DNA of 11,569 nt from Granulicella sp. UBA5172 (GTDB lineage: Bacteria > Acidobacteriota > Terriglobia > Terriglobales > Acidobacteriaceae). The stretch lies in NCBI GenBank assembly GCA_002413385.1, contig DHWW01000323.1, forward strand, positions 308 to 11,876. Reading direction: 5' to 3'. Below are positions 1-7,736 of the stretch, piece by piece. The position numbers were made by a program, and so were the translations under genes. The first letter of the stretch is position 1, and each line of letters begins with the position of its first letter. The notes under the pieces are model-generated. The model ran no database searches and was not told the DNA's origin. It saw only the letters and a program-made list of their open reading frames with translations.

Positions 1-3000
1 ATGCTTGACTGCGTCCAGTTCGGCAGCAGCGCGCCTGGTCTCGCCTAATCCGAGATAGCTGTTCGCCAAACCGATGCGAACGGCCATATCCGGCGCGCCT
101 GCGATTTTTGCACGCTCCAGATACGTCTGCGACAACTCGTACTCATGTATCTTCTGGAAGATATCGGCAGCCTGGATATACTGCTCGCCTGTGAATGGGA
201 CAGTATCTCCGGCTGCGGCTTCCATCTGTGCCAATGCGATCTGTCGCTCGGCATCTGCGTTCTCGCTCTGCTGCGCCATGAGCGCGGCAATCGCAAGCCG
301 AACACTGACGCGGTTGCTATTGGGTGCGAGGAGCGCCTTGCTGAATTGCTCCATCGCTCCCTTCTGGTCGCCCAGTGTGGTCAAAGCCTGGCCGGTGGAA
401 ATGTAAATATCGCTGACAGTGCCCTTGTCGACGGCTGGTTTTAGCGACAAATCAGTTTTTTCGGCGTACTTTTCAGCGATTTGAACGTTGAGCAGGGCCT
501 CCTCGCGACGATGCAGGTTTGCATTCGCGCGGGCCATGAGGGCATAGATGGAGGCATCTTCCGGGAGGTACTTCGCCGCTGTCTGCAACTGCAATACTGC
601 CTCTTGATAGCGGCGCTCAGCAAACAATACATTTGCGAGACCGACATAAAGCGACCCATCCGTGGGATCGAATTTGATAGCAGCATCATATTCCGCTGCG
701 GATTTTCCCAGCAGACCCATGCGGCCATACGCGGTAGCGCGAATCGTGTGGACCAATTTAGAGTCGCCAGCTACGGACTCCGCCAGCTCTGTCTCCCTGA
801 TTGCTTCCTGTGGATGAAGTAAATTGAGTTGGGCGAACGCGAGGCCCATATGCGCTTCGGCGCTCTTGGGATCACGCTTCACGGACTGCTCGAAATCAGC
901 AGCCGCACGCCTGGACTCACCAAGATCGTTGAGTACATAGCCACGATTGGTATAGGCGGTCACAACATTCGGATCCCGGTTGAGCGCCTCGCCAAACTCC
1001 GTCGCCGCCTGATCCAGGTTGCCATCGTGCTTGTAGACGTAGCCGGCGAGCAGAGGAATATCAGGATCTTTCGGGAAGGTATCTGCATACTTCGTGGTCA
1101 GAGCCTGGAGTTCGGCGTACTCACCGAGGTGAAGGAGGTCATACCCGAGGTAGACAACGACATCGCGATCATGAGGAAGAACTTTGATTGCCTCGCGACC
1201 GATTTCAGCGGACTGCCGGCTGTCGCCCATGAAGCTGAAGTATCGTTCCTTCTCGCGCAGAATCTGCGGAGCCATTGCCATATCGTTGGTCACACGATGC
1301 AGCCAGTCACCAGCCAATGGAAGGTTGTGGGCCTCGATTGCAGCATTCATGCCGCCCGACACAATCAGGGAGTTCTTCGGAGCCAAGGCGTAGCCACGGA
1401 CGTATGACGCTTCGGCTTTGCTGTAGTCGTCGAGACTTGTGTACATGTCTCCCAGCGCAAGAAACGGAACGTACGATGACGGATAATCCAGCGCCAGCTG
1501 CTTAAAGTATCTTTCGGCGCTGGCGTCGTCACCCGCCGCCCGCGAGGCATAGCCCAGAGACGTCAGGGCAAATCGGCTCTGCGGATCGATGGTAAGAGCT
1601 TTCTTGAAGACAGCAATGGCCTCGGTGGTCCGTCCCATCTTCATCAGCAGATCGCCGTCGAGCTGCAGACTGTTCGGATCATTCGGAGTCATCGCGAGGG
1701 ACTCTGTCATGTCCGCCAGCGCTGTGTCGAGCTGGCCGGCATTCATTCTGATCAGGGCCCTAAGTCGCAAAAACGCTGCCCGGCTTGGACCCTGCTCGTT
1801 GAGCGCTCCGATTTGAGTTTGGGCAATCTCCAGTTGCTGGTGAGCAAGGTCTGGCTGATCCAGGGCCTGATACAGCGCCTCAAGATTCATATGTAACTGA
1901 ATGCCGTAGAGATTCCCCTCCGCGGGCGCCGCGGGTAGATTCGCGATAGCCTCGCTGTATTCCTGCGCGGCATCGCTGGTGCGATCCTGAATTTGAGCGA
2001 TCTCGGCTCGAATGGCGTGCAGCCGATAGTACTTCGGATCCAGGCCAGACGCGCGCTGAAGAAAATGATTCGCCTGATCGATTGACCCCGCGGAGACTTG
2101 CGCCTGCGCAGCGGATAGTTGCAGACCAAGGTCGCGCGGAAGGGCGTCTGCAGCCTGCCGGTAGAGACGGGAAGATTCTGCTGGCTTGCCGTCGAGCTGG
2201 TAGGTGTAGGCGAGCTCCGCTACGACGTCGGGCTTAGGATTGCGGATGGCCTTCAATGCGTCGACGGCCTTCGCATAGTCGCCAGTCTCGCGATAAAACT
2301 CAGCCAGAGAGCGCGCAATATCAGGGTTATTCGGAGCGCGACCTTTAGCCATGTCCAGATAATGACTGGCCATATCCAGCTGTTTCAGGTGCTCGTACGC
2401 AACGGCCAGCAGCAACTCCGATTGCGCGGCTGGCTCGATGCGTTCTGCCCTGTTCAGCCAGTCAAGCGCGCCGGTGTAGTTTCCTGCATGCATATACAGA
2501 TCACCGAGAGCCATCAAATCATTTCTGCGCCCCGGTGCGGCGGCAATGACCTGCTTGAACATGCGTTCTGCTTCGTCGGTACGGCCCATCAGGCTGTAGG
2601 TCTGGGCCAGGCCGGATAGTCCATCGATTGAAGAGGGCTTCAAGCGCAGCCCTCGCTGGTAGGCGTCTACCGACGGCCCATACTTCCCATCAAGTCGTGC
2701 CGCGTACCCCATAAGGAACAAGAGTTGGGGATCGTTCGGCGCAGATTTGGAGGCGCGCTGCGCATACTCGAACGCAAGGGCGTGATCCCCGCGTTGGAGT
2801 GCGAGTTCCGCGGCCCGCGCCAGGCGGGCATTCTGGATGCTCGAACCCCAACCCAGCTCAGGGGACGGGCTCTGATGATCCGTTTGCGGTCCAGGCTTCA
2901 CGGAGCCTCCAGAACCTACCTGGTAGGTCTGCGAGAGTCCCGAGCCAGCAAACAAGAAAAGTACAAACGAGCACGTGATTTTGAAACAGTCAAATCGAGC

Positions 3001-3006
3001 GATCAA
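1..3006 (-). CDS. Secreted tetratricopeptide-repeat (TPR) protein, partial at the C-terminus
   Basis: One minus-strand frame stays open for 1002 codons from 3006 to the left edge, with no stop in any codon I checked. An in-frame TGA lies at 3010-3012. The next usable start is TTG at 3004-3006, with a weak GGTGA just upstream. It is followed by a signal-peptide-like segment (residues 1-25: basic start, hydrophobic FVLFLFAG core, cleavage near GLS/QT). Residues 26-55 are a polar Gly/Pro/Ser linker. From about residue 58 to the edge the protein is continuous ~34-residue TPR helices with classic G-Y/L-A-P spacing, for example GKYGPSVDAYQRGLRLKP, GRTTEAIAVFKKALTIDPQS and GNLDQAATEFGEALNRDP, roughly 27 units. 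TPRs are protein-interaction scaffolds, so an exported one suggests assembly of an envelope complex or an outer-membrane secretion scaffold (BcsC-like architecture is possible, but the C-terminus is not visible). It is divergent from the 3227-7495 operon. The TPR call is near certain; the start is likely; the role is unknown. Confidence 0.5.
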   Translation of the reverse strand, partial: MIARFDCFKITCSFVLFLFAGSGLSQTYQVGSGGSVKPGPQTDHQSPSPELGWGSSIQNARLARAAELALQRGDHALAFEYAQRASKSAPNDPQLLFLMGYAARLDGKYGPSVDAYQRGLRLKPSSIDGLSGLAQTYSLMGRTDEAERMFKQVIAAAPGRRNDLMALGDLYMHAGNYTGALDWLNRAERIEPAAQSELLLAVAYEHLKQLDMASHYLDMAKGRAPNNPDIARSLAEFYRETGDYAKAVDALKAIRNPKPDVVAELAYTYQLDGKPAESSRLYRQAADALPRDLGLQLSAAQAQVSAGSIDQANHFLQRASGLDPKYYRLHAIRAEIAQIQDRTSDAAQEYSEAIANLPAAPAEGNLYGIQLHMNLEALYQALDQPDLAHQQLEIAQTQIGALNEQGPSRAAFLRLRALIRMNAGQLDTALADMTESLAMTPNDPNSLQLDGDLLMKMGRTTEAIAVFKKALTIDPQSRFALTSLGYASRAAGDDASAERYFKQLALDYPSSYVPFLALGDMYTSLDDYSKAEASYVRGYALAPKNSLIVSGGMNAAIEAHNLPLAGDWLHRVTNDMAMAPQILREKERYFSFMGDSRQSAEIGREAIKVLPHDRDVVVYLGYDLLHLGEYAELQALTTKYADTFPKDPDIPLLAGYVYKHDGNLDQAATEFGEALNRDPNVVTAYTNRGYVLNDLGESRRAAADFEQSVKRDPKSAEAHMGLAFAQLNLLHPQEAIRETELAESVAGDSKLVHTIRATAYGRMGLLGKSAAEYDAAIKFDPTDGSLYVGLANVLFAERRYQEAVLQLQTAAKYLPEDASIYALMARANANLHRREEALLNVQIAEKYAEKTDLSLKPAVDKGTVSDIYISTGQALTTLGDQKGAMEQFSKALLAPNSNRVSVRLAIAALMAQQSENADAERQIALAQMEAAAGDTVPFTGEQYIQAADIFQKIHEYELSQTYLERAKIAGAPDMAVRIGLANSYLGLGETRRAAAELDAVKH

Positions 3007-3226
3007 GGGTCACCGAAACGTTATTACTGAGTATCAAGCCATTTGATTCAAAATACGGTGGTAGCGTCTCCTGCTCCGTCAAAATGTAACGGATACACCG
3101 GGAGAGCCTGATGTGTCATATCTGAATCCACACTAAACGGTTCTATGTAATCTAGTTAAACTTCAAGAAAAGGCAACCGGGCTTTGTAATCATTGCATCA
3201 CATCCAGTCTGACCAAAGAGGGAAAT
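3007..3226. promoter_or_regulatory. Divergent intergenic region between the TPR gene and the four-gene operon
   Basis: These 220 bases separate two divergent genes and must hold both promoters unless transcription starts further away. The region is more AT-rich than its flanks. On the minus strand a TTGAAT (3048-3053) lies upstream of TAATAA (3023-3028), but the 19-nt spacing makes this a weak sigma-70 candidate. On the plus strand a TATGTA (3144-3149) has only a poor upstream hexamer. The ribosome binding site of the operon's first gene is visible as AGAGG near 3217-3221. I see no convincing operator, riboswitch or terminator. Confidence 0.5.
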
Positions 3227-4993
3227 TTGCAAAAGCCTGGTTCCATAGCCTTATCGTCGAAACCGATACCGATGAGCTTCATCCTGATGGCAGCGGTTGC
3301 AATTCATTTGCCTCTCATGCTCATGCAACTGCCGTTGAAGTCGTACGACACCAACTTCCACATCTTCTTCGCGTCGCATTACGTACATCACTGGTTCGAT
3401 CCCTGGAATGTGAAGTGGTTTGCGGGCTTTTCTCAGACTACCTATCCGCCGCTTCCTCAACAGTGGGTCGCACTGCTCTCGTGGCTCTTTGGCTTGAATA
3501 TGGCCTACATGGCCGTTCAATTAGCGGCAATCCTGCTGCTCGCAGTCGGCGTGTACCGGTTTTCACGGCTGTGGGTGAGTCCGCGAGCGGCCTCCTATGC
3601 GGCGCTGGCGAGTGTTTTTCTCGGGAACGAGAGCTTCCTCGTTTATTCCGCTGGACAATTAAGTACGACGTTTGCTGCGCCAATCTATCTCAATGCCCTG
3701 CCCTACTTTTTTGATTGGTTGCGCTACGGCAAGTGGCGTTCGCTTCTCAAAGCGTGCGTGCTGCTGGTGGCCGCTGCCGCCGCGCACCATGCGACGCTGA
3801 TCTTCGGATCTGCGTTCTTCGCATTGCCCGTGATTGCGCTCGTGCTTTTGGATGGAAAGAACGAGGATCGCGAGGCCGACGAGAAGCCTTCGGTACAGGC
3901 CGTGATCGCACGCACGGTCACGCTCACCATCGTGGTCGGCATCGCCATTGCCGTTGTTTTGCTGCCGTACTGGATCGGCTTGATCCGATACCCGATTACG
4001 CAGACACCGATTCCCCATCCCAGCCGCGCCAGTTATATTCTCAGCCCGGAGTGGGGCCTCAACTACTTCCTCGTTCCCTATGGAGCCCTCATTCTGGCAT
4101 TGCCGTTCATCGTGATTCGCGGCGCGGCGGTGGCTCGACTTCGACCTTTGCTGCTGGGGTTCTGGGTTGCCTTTCTTGTGGGGCTCGGCGGTACAACGCC
4201 GGTAGGCAAACTGCTTCTGGGGCGCGCGTTCGAGGTGCTGACCTTCGAGCGATTCAGCTACTGGGCAGCGTTGCTCGCCTTGCCAATTCTCGGCCTGGTC
4301 ATCATGGAATTCATCGATCGCTTCCGACTGAAGGCCGCGATTACCGTGGCACTGCTGGCGGCATCTACGTGTACCCTGGCAGTCGCGTGGTCCAGCATCC
4401 GCCCAGCCGACGCCGCCAACTTTGACGTAAGCTCCGTCGCCCAGTGGCTCAATCGCGATGGCCATGACCGGTTCCGCTACGTCACACTCGGATTCGGCAA
4501 CAAGCTCTCGCGACTCGCCATCATGACGGATGCAAACAGCGTGGACGGCGAATCAAACTCCTCTCGCATGCTGCCCGAACTCACCAAATTTGGCGGAGCT
4601 GCGCTGACCAGCTCGAAGTATTTCGCCAAGCCGGGCATGGATTCCTTGCGGGCGATGCTGGCCCACGCGGACCGGTATGGACTGAAGTGGGTGATCGTTC
4701 GGGATTCCTATTACGACCCGCTCCTCTACTTTGCCGGATGGCGTCAGGTGGACGAACTGGATAACAAAACCATCACGGTCTGGGGCAAGGACGGTGTACC
4801 GCCGGCCACTCCAATGAACACATCGCAGAGGCCTCCTCGCTGGCAGGGCGTGCTCTGGGGCACACTTCCCTTTGGGTTCAGCATCCTCGCGTTGCTGGTG
4901 ATCTGGCTCCCGGAGAAGCGGTCGCGAGGTTTCCGCGATGACGATTTACCACTCTCAACGGAACAGACTATCGACGGGGAGGTGATCTCGTGA
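3227..4993 (+). CDS. Polytopic membrane protein, GT-C / 6-pyruvoyl-tetrahydropterin-synthase-related type (putative glycosyltransferase)
   Basis: This is a 588-residue multi-pass membrane protein. Hydrophobic segments lie near residues 17-37, 80-110, 172-208, 230-255, 278-321, 345-390 and 542-561. The first large loop carries SYDTNFHIFFASHYVHHW (39-56) followed by FAGFSQTTYPPLPQQW (65-80). An Asp/His loop after the first helix, then a G...YPPL segment, is the signature I associate with the PTPS-related membrane family (PF10131) and with GT-C glycosyltransferases, where the loop Asp (here D41) is the catalytic candidate. Residues ~395-520 form a soluble, probably extracytoplasmic domain (ADRYGLKWVIVRDSYYDPLLYFAGWR) before the last helix and a charged tail. 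TTG at 3227 is chosen because AGAGG sits about 5 nt upstream; ATG at 3272 has no such site. The stop overlaps the next start (GTGA). The family is inferred from motifs; donor and acceptor are unknown. Despite the family name there is no pterin synthase domain. Confidence 0.5.
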   Translation: MQKPGSIALSSKPIPMSFILMAAVAIHLPLMLMQLPLKSYDTNFHIFFASHYVHHWFDPWNVKWFAGFSQTTYPPLPQQWVALLSWLFGLNMAYMAVQLAAILLLAVGVYRFSRLWVSPRAASYAALASVFLGNESFLVYSAGQLSTTFAAPIYLNALPYFFDWLRYGKWRSLLKACVLLVAAAAAHHATLIFGSAFFALPVIALVLLDGKNEDREADEKPSVQAVIARTVTLTIVVGIAIAVVLLPYWIGLIRYPITQTPIPHPSRASYILSPEWGLNYFLVPYGALILALPFIVIRGAAVARLRPLLLGFWVAFLVGLGGTTPVGKLLLGRAFEVLTFERFSYWAALLALPILGLVIMEFIDRFRLKAAITVALLAASTCTLAVAWSSIRPADAANFDVSSVAQWLNRDGHDRFRYVTLGFGNKLSRLAIMTDANSVDGESNSSRMLPELTKFGGAALTSSKYFAKPGMDSLRAMLAHADRYGLKWVIVRDSYYDPLLYFAGWRQVDELDNKTITVWGKDGVPPATPMNTSQRPPRWQGVLWGTLPFGFSILALLVIWLPEKRSRGFRDDDLPLSTEQTIDGEVIS

Positions 4994-6123
4994 ATAAAGG
5001 ACGCCTGCTCGCAGTTGCTATAGTCGTCGCCACATTGGCATTATTGGCGATCGGTACGATATGGCCCGTGCCCTCAGCAGTCGCTTATGCTGGAGGAGGA
5101 AAAGGGGATCTGCTGGTTTCACCGTCGACGCCGGAAGCCGCTGCCAATGATCTCGGAACTCAGATTCGACTCCATGCGTGGGACAAGGCCTACTCGAGCC
5201 TTGCCAACAAGGCCGAATTTACACAGTCGCAGTTTATCCATGACCTTACCGGATATGCACTGAGTCTCCGCACCTATGCGACCCTCGATGGTTTCGAAGT
5301 GCAGCCTCTTCACCAGTCCGCCAATGATGCGGAGGTGATCATGAAACTGCGCTGGTCTACCGTCGTCGGGACCTTCGAGGACAAGCGGGATGTACACGTC
5401 GTGCGCAGTGGAGACCATTGGGCTGTGAATTGGCCTATCGTGCCGGAGCAGCATGTGCCGCCGCAGGTTATTCCGGTGAACTATCTGCGCTGGGATGTGA
5501 TCAAAAGTGGTTCTGGAGATGACTGGGGAGCGCAGGATGTTGAAGCGCCTCACGTCCGCATTGTCGACATGCACCCGGTGAACCGCGCTGACGGTGTCGT
5601 CGTGATGGGTGAACTGCTTAATGAAGATGTCATCCCTGCGTATGTATCGGTACGAGCCACGCTGGTTGCAAAGAGCGGCTCTGTTCTCGATAGTGAGGGC
5701 AGTTTTGACATGATTTCGCACACCCTGCTGCCCAAGCAGGTCACACCCTTTGTGATCCGGTTCCCCGGCATTGACTTATCCGAGGTCGGCAGCATCCGCA
5801 TGGTCCCCCAATCCGTCCTGGTCTCCGCATCCGCAGACCCGGTGATCGAGGTGCAGAACCAGCAATACAACGCTCCTCCGGGAGCAACGTTGACCGGCCA
5901 GCTTTCCAACCAGAGCGGGCAAACGGTCAATGTAGCGCACGTCCTGTCATCGTTCTACGACAAGAATGGGCAACTGGTTTGGGTGGCCGGCCAATATATA
6001 GACCGAGCTCTCCAGCCCCAGATACCCGTCGACTTCCGCATTTCTGTTCCAGAAGATATTGCGAGAAAGATCAACACCGAGCGAACTGTCGTATCGACAT
6101 ATGCGGTTGGGAGTTTCCAGTGA
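4990..6123 (+). CDS. Membrane-anchored/secreted protein with NTF2-like and two FxLYD-like domains
   Basis: This is a 377-residue protein. The GTG start at 4990 overlaps the upstream TGA by 4 nt and is preceded by a strong GGGGAGGTGAT Shine-Dalgarno sequence, so translation is probably coupled to the membrane protein. Residues 5-33 form an uncleaved anchor or signal peptide, followed by a small AGGGKGD stretch. Residues ~48-150 (AANDLGTQIRLHAWDKAYSSL ... DVHVVRSGDHWAVNW) have the helix-then-sheet pattern ending in W-x-V-x-W that is typical of NTF2-like or DUF4878-like domains. Residues ~186-275 and ~286-375 look like two beta-sandwich FxLYD-type repeats, e.g. the turn YDKNGQLVW followed by LQPQIPVDFRISVP. 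Such modules occur in exported envelope proteins and usually bind rather than catalyse. Domain assignments come from pattern and need profile confirmation. No catalytic residue set is evident. Its position second in the operon suggests a periplasm-facing partner of the GT-C protein. Confidence 0.5.
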   Translation: MNKGRLLAVAIVVATLALLAIGTIWPVPSAVAYAGGGKGDLLVSPSTPEAAANDLGTQIRLHAWDKAYSSLANKAEFTQSQFIHDLTGYALSLRTYATLDGFEVQPLHQSANDAEVIMKLRWSTVVGTFEDKRDVHVVRSGDHWAVNWPIVPEQHVPPQVIPVNYLRWDVIKSGSGDDWGAQDVEAPHVRIVDMHPVNRADGVVVMGELLNEDVIPAYVSVRATLVAKSGSVLDSEGSFDMISHTLLPKQVTPFVIRFPGIDLSEVGSIRMVPQSVLVSASADPVIEVQNQQYNAPPGATLTGQLSNQSGQTVNVAHVLSSFYDKNGQLVWVAGQYIDRALQPQIPVDFRISVPEDIARKINTERTVVSTYAVGSFQ

Positions 6124-6998
6124 GGCTTGGCCGGGTAGGCGCATTCGTAACAGCGGCCGCAATGACGGCAGCGACCGCGGCTATCGGACAGAGCAGCAAC
6201 ATGACTCTGCCCCCCAGCGTCGTTGCTGGAAGTGCGTTCTCCATTGCTACCAACGGAAGCGGGAAGGCCGTTCTGTACATCGTTGGACCGGGACAGGCCG
6301 TCCGGCGCGATGTGGAAATGGGACAACCAGTTTCCTTCGCAGCGGGAGTTCTCTATAACGCTGGACATTATCTGGTAATTCTTGCCAAAGATTCCACAAC
6401 GGATACTGAGGCGCTGGATGTAGTTCCTGCGCCGAACCCGGAGACGCTGGGCTTTCTTGCGCAGCCCTCTCGACTTCCGGTCGGAGTTCACAATGGAATC
6501 AGCGGCGCTGTGTATGTCTTCGATGCCTACCATAACCTGATGACAACTCCGATGACGGCCTCGCTTGAGCTATCGAATTCATCCGGCACGGTGCAGTCTC
6601 GAAGCATTCCGACGCTGAATGGCCTGGCATGGGCTGAGATAGATTCGGCGTCTAAAGAAGGCACAGTGAAATTTGTGGCTCGGGTCGGGGGAATCTCGAG
6701 CACGCGCATTATCGATCAGGTGCCTGGCGATCCATGTGCCATCACCATCAGCGCACAGCCGGAGAATGGGAAGTTGCTGGTGCAGACGGCTCCGGTGCAT
6801 GACTGCAGCGGTAATGCGATTCCAGACGGGACGATCGTGACCTTCACCGAAACCTACAATGACATGCAATCCACTGTTGATGTTCCGCTGAAGCAAGGGG
6901 TCGCGCGCGTGACCATGCCGGCGTACAAAGGATCGAAAATCTCGGCAGCAAGTGGGGTTGTCGCAGGCAACGAGATTATATGGAATGGTGGGCGATGA
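6120..6998 (+). CDS. Secreted protein made of Ig-like (Big-type) domains
   Basis: The frame opens further upstream, but the supported start is GTG at 6120, which overlaps the previous TGA by 4 nt (GTGA) and has GGGAG at 6109-6113, six bases upstream. It gives 292 residues beginning with a textbook signal peptide, MRLGRVGAFVTAAAMTAATA (1-20), with cleavage likely near residues 21-24. The rest is beta-rich and appears to be three Ig-like sandwiches at about 27-102, 108-200 and 203-289. The last has the invasin/Big_1-like phrase DCSGNAIPDGTIVTFTET (228-245) followed by KQGVARVTMP. The only two cysteines of the mature chain (C206 and C229) lie within this last domain and could form a disulfide. 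Such domains are structural or adhesive and act outside the cytoplasm. No enzyme motif is visible. The function is inferred only as exported scaffold or adhesin, third gene of the operon. Confidence 0.5.
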   Translation: MRLGRVGAFVTAAAMTAATAAIGQSSNMTLPPSVVAGSAFSIATNGSGKAVLYIVGPGQAVRRDVEMGQPVSFAAGVLYNAGHYLVILAKDSTTDTEALDVVPAPNPETLGFLAQPSRLPVGVHNGISGAVYVFDAYHNLMTTPMTASLELSNSSGTVQSRSIPTLNGLAWAEIDSASKEGTVKFVARVGGISSTRIIDQVPGDPCAITISAQPENGKLLVQTAPVHDCSGNAIPDGTIVTFTETYNDMQSTVDVPLKQGVARVTMPAYKGSKISAASGVVAGNEIIWNGGR

Positions 6999-7495
6999 TC
7001 AAATACCTCCTGGTGATGAGTTGCGCGTTGAGTCTGCCCATGGCTGCCCGGGCAGACCAGCAGGCATCTGTGCGCATGGAACCGCAGCAGTTGCGTGGGT
7101 CTCGACCCATCGAGAAGCAGACCGAGACAGCCGTGATCCGCGACTATCTAGCGGCATGGCAGAGTCTGCAATCAGCACTCGATCAAAATCAAGCGGCACT
7201 TCTGGATGCGAATTTTGTCGGACCCGCCCTGGACAAGCTGACGAATACGATCGAGGAACAGGCCCATCTGGGAATCCATGCGAAGTATCACGCGCGATCG
7301 CACGATTTGCAGTTTGTGTTTTACTCGCCGGAAGGTTCATCGATTCAGCTAATCGATACGGTCGAATATGAGGAGCAGGTGCTCGATCACGATAAGGTTC
7401 TGGCAACGAAGCCGGTACGCGAACGCTATCTCATCGTGCTCACACCGTCCGAAGTGCGATGGAGAGTGCGGCTCTTTCAGGCAGACGTCCAGTGA
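6995..7495 (+). CDS. Small secreted protein, NTF2-like fold suspected
   Basis: The ATG at 6995 overlaps the preceding TGA by 4 nt (ATGA) and has GGTGG just upstream (6987-6991). An in-frame ATG at 6980 would add five residues (MEWWA) and spoil the signal peptide. The product is 166 residues with signal peptide MIKYLLVMSCALSLPMAARA cut at ARA/DQ (20/21). C10 is too early in the segment to be a convincing lipobox. The mature part has a helical half (TAVIRDYLAAWQSLQSALDQ, 45-64) and a strand-rich half ending in RERYLIVLTPSEVRWRVRLFQ (142-162). This pattern is common in NTF2-like/ARC6-IMS-like domains, where a Y-x-L strand precedes a final W-R strand. I do not recognise a specific family. It is the last gene of the operon; the hairpin at 7650-7684 follows about 155 nt later. 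Confidence 0.5.
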   Translation: MIKYLLVMSCALSLPMAARADQQASVRMEPQQLRGSRPIEKQTETAVIRDYLAAWQSLQSALDQNQAALLDANFVGPALDKLTNTIEEQAHLGIHAKYHARSHDLQFVFYSPEGSSIQLIDTVEYEEQVLDHDKVLATKPVRERYLIVLTPSEVRWRVRLFQADVQ

Positions 7496-7547
7496 GGTCC
7501 ATGTAGTCTCGATGAAGGCTCCTTAAGAACTCTTATCCGAGAACGAG

Positions 7548-7593
7548 TTCGCTCGTCTAAATTGATCCACTTCGCTCATCTAAACTGGCCCAC
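7548..7593. repeat. Two tandem imperfect 23-bp repeats, probable insertion-sequence end remnant
   Basis: Two directly adjacent copies occupy 7548-7570 and 7571-7593 and match at 19 of 23 positions. Both share the core TTCGCTC-TCTAAA and end in CCAC. Read on the minus strand the array begins with TGTACAGGTGGGCC (7600 back to 7587), then TTTAGATGAGCG and TTTAGACGAGCG. A 5'-TG tip followed by tandem copies of a ~20-bp transposase-binding repeat is the terminus architecture of IS21-family elements. No transposase (IstA/IstB) frame lies next to it: only about 50 bases separate the array from the operon. It would therefore be a solitary end left by a deletion. The repeats are seen directly; the IS21 assignment is inference. 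Confidence 0.5.
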
Positions 7594-7649
7594 CTGTACA
7601 AGCCCGGATGTAAGGATTCGGGGATGGACAGGAGGCAAAAATTTGCAAG

Positions 7650-7684
7650 CAACAAGGGCGCTGATTACCTCAGCGCCCTTGTTG
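7650..7684. terminator. Perfect 15-bp-stem hairpin between convergent genes, probable bidirectional terminator
   Basis: The arms CAACAAGGGCGCTGA (7650-7664) and TCAGCGCCCTTGTTG (7670-7684) are exact reverse complements around the 5-base loop TTACC. On the minus strand a TTTTT lies about 8 nt beyond the stem, which suits the glycosyltransferase gene ending at 7737. On the plus strand no T-run follows, so termination of the operon there would be weaker or Rho-assisted. Its place between two converging stop codons fits a shared terminator. Confidence 0.5.
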
Positions 7685-7736
7685 ACTGCTACTAGCGATT
7701 ACGAAGGCGTACTGCCCTTCATCGAAGTCGCGCACA

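Noticed and set aside
829..1407. A 192-codon open frame on the plus strand
   Set aside because: It lies wholly antisense to the TPR gene, whose frame shows clear repeat structure throughout; the plus-strand translation has no recognisable domain.
3659..4465. A 268-codon open frame on the minus strand
   Set aside because: It is antisense to the GT-C-like gene; its composition is rich in Arg, Gln, His and Glu and low in hydrophobic pattern, typical of a shadow frame.
5119..5721. A 200-codon open frame on the minus strand
   Set aside because: It is antisense to the NTF2/FxLYD-like gene, with no domain and no ribosome binding site supporting it.
5979..6119. A longer N-terminus for the Ig-like protein
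   Set aside because: The added 47 residues overlap the preceding gene and would bury the signal peptide; the GTG at 6120 has a Shine-Dalgarno sequence and a start/stop overlap.
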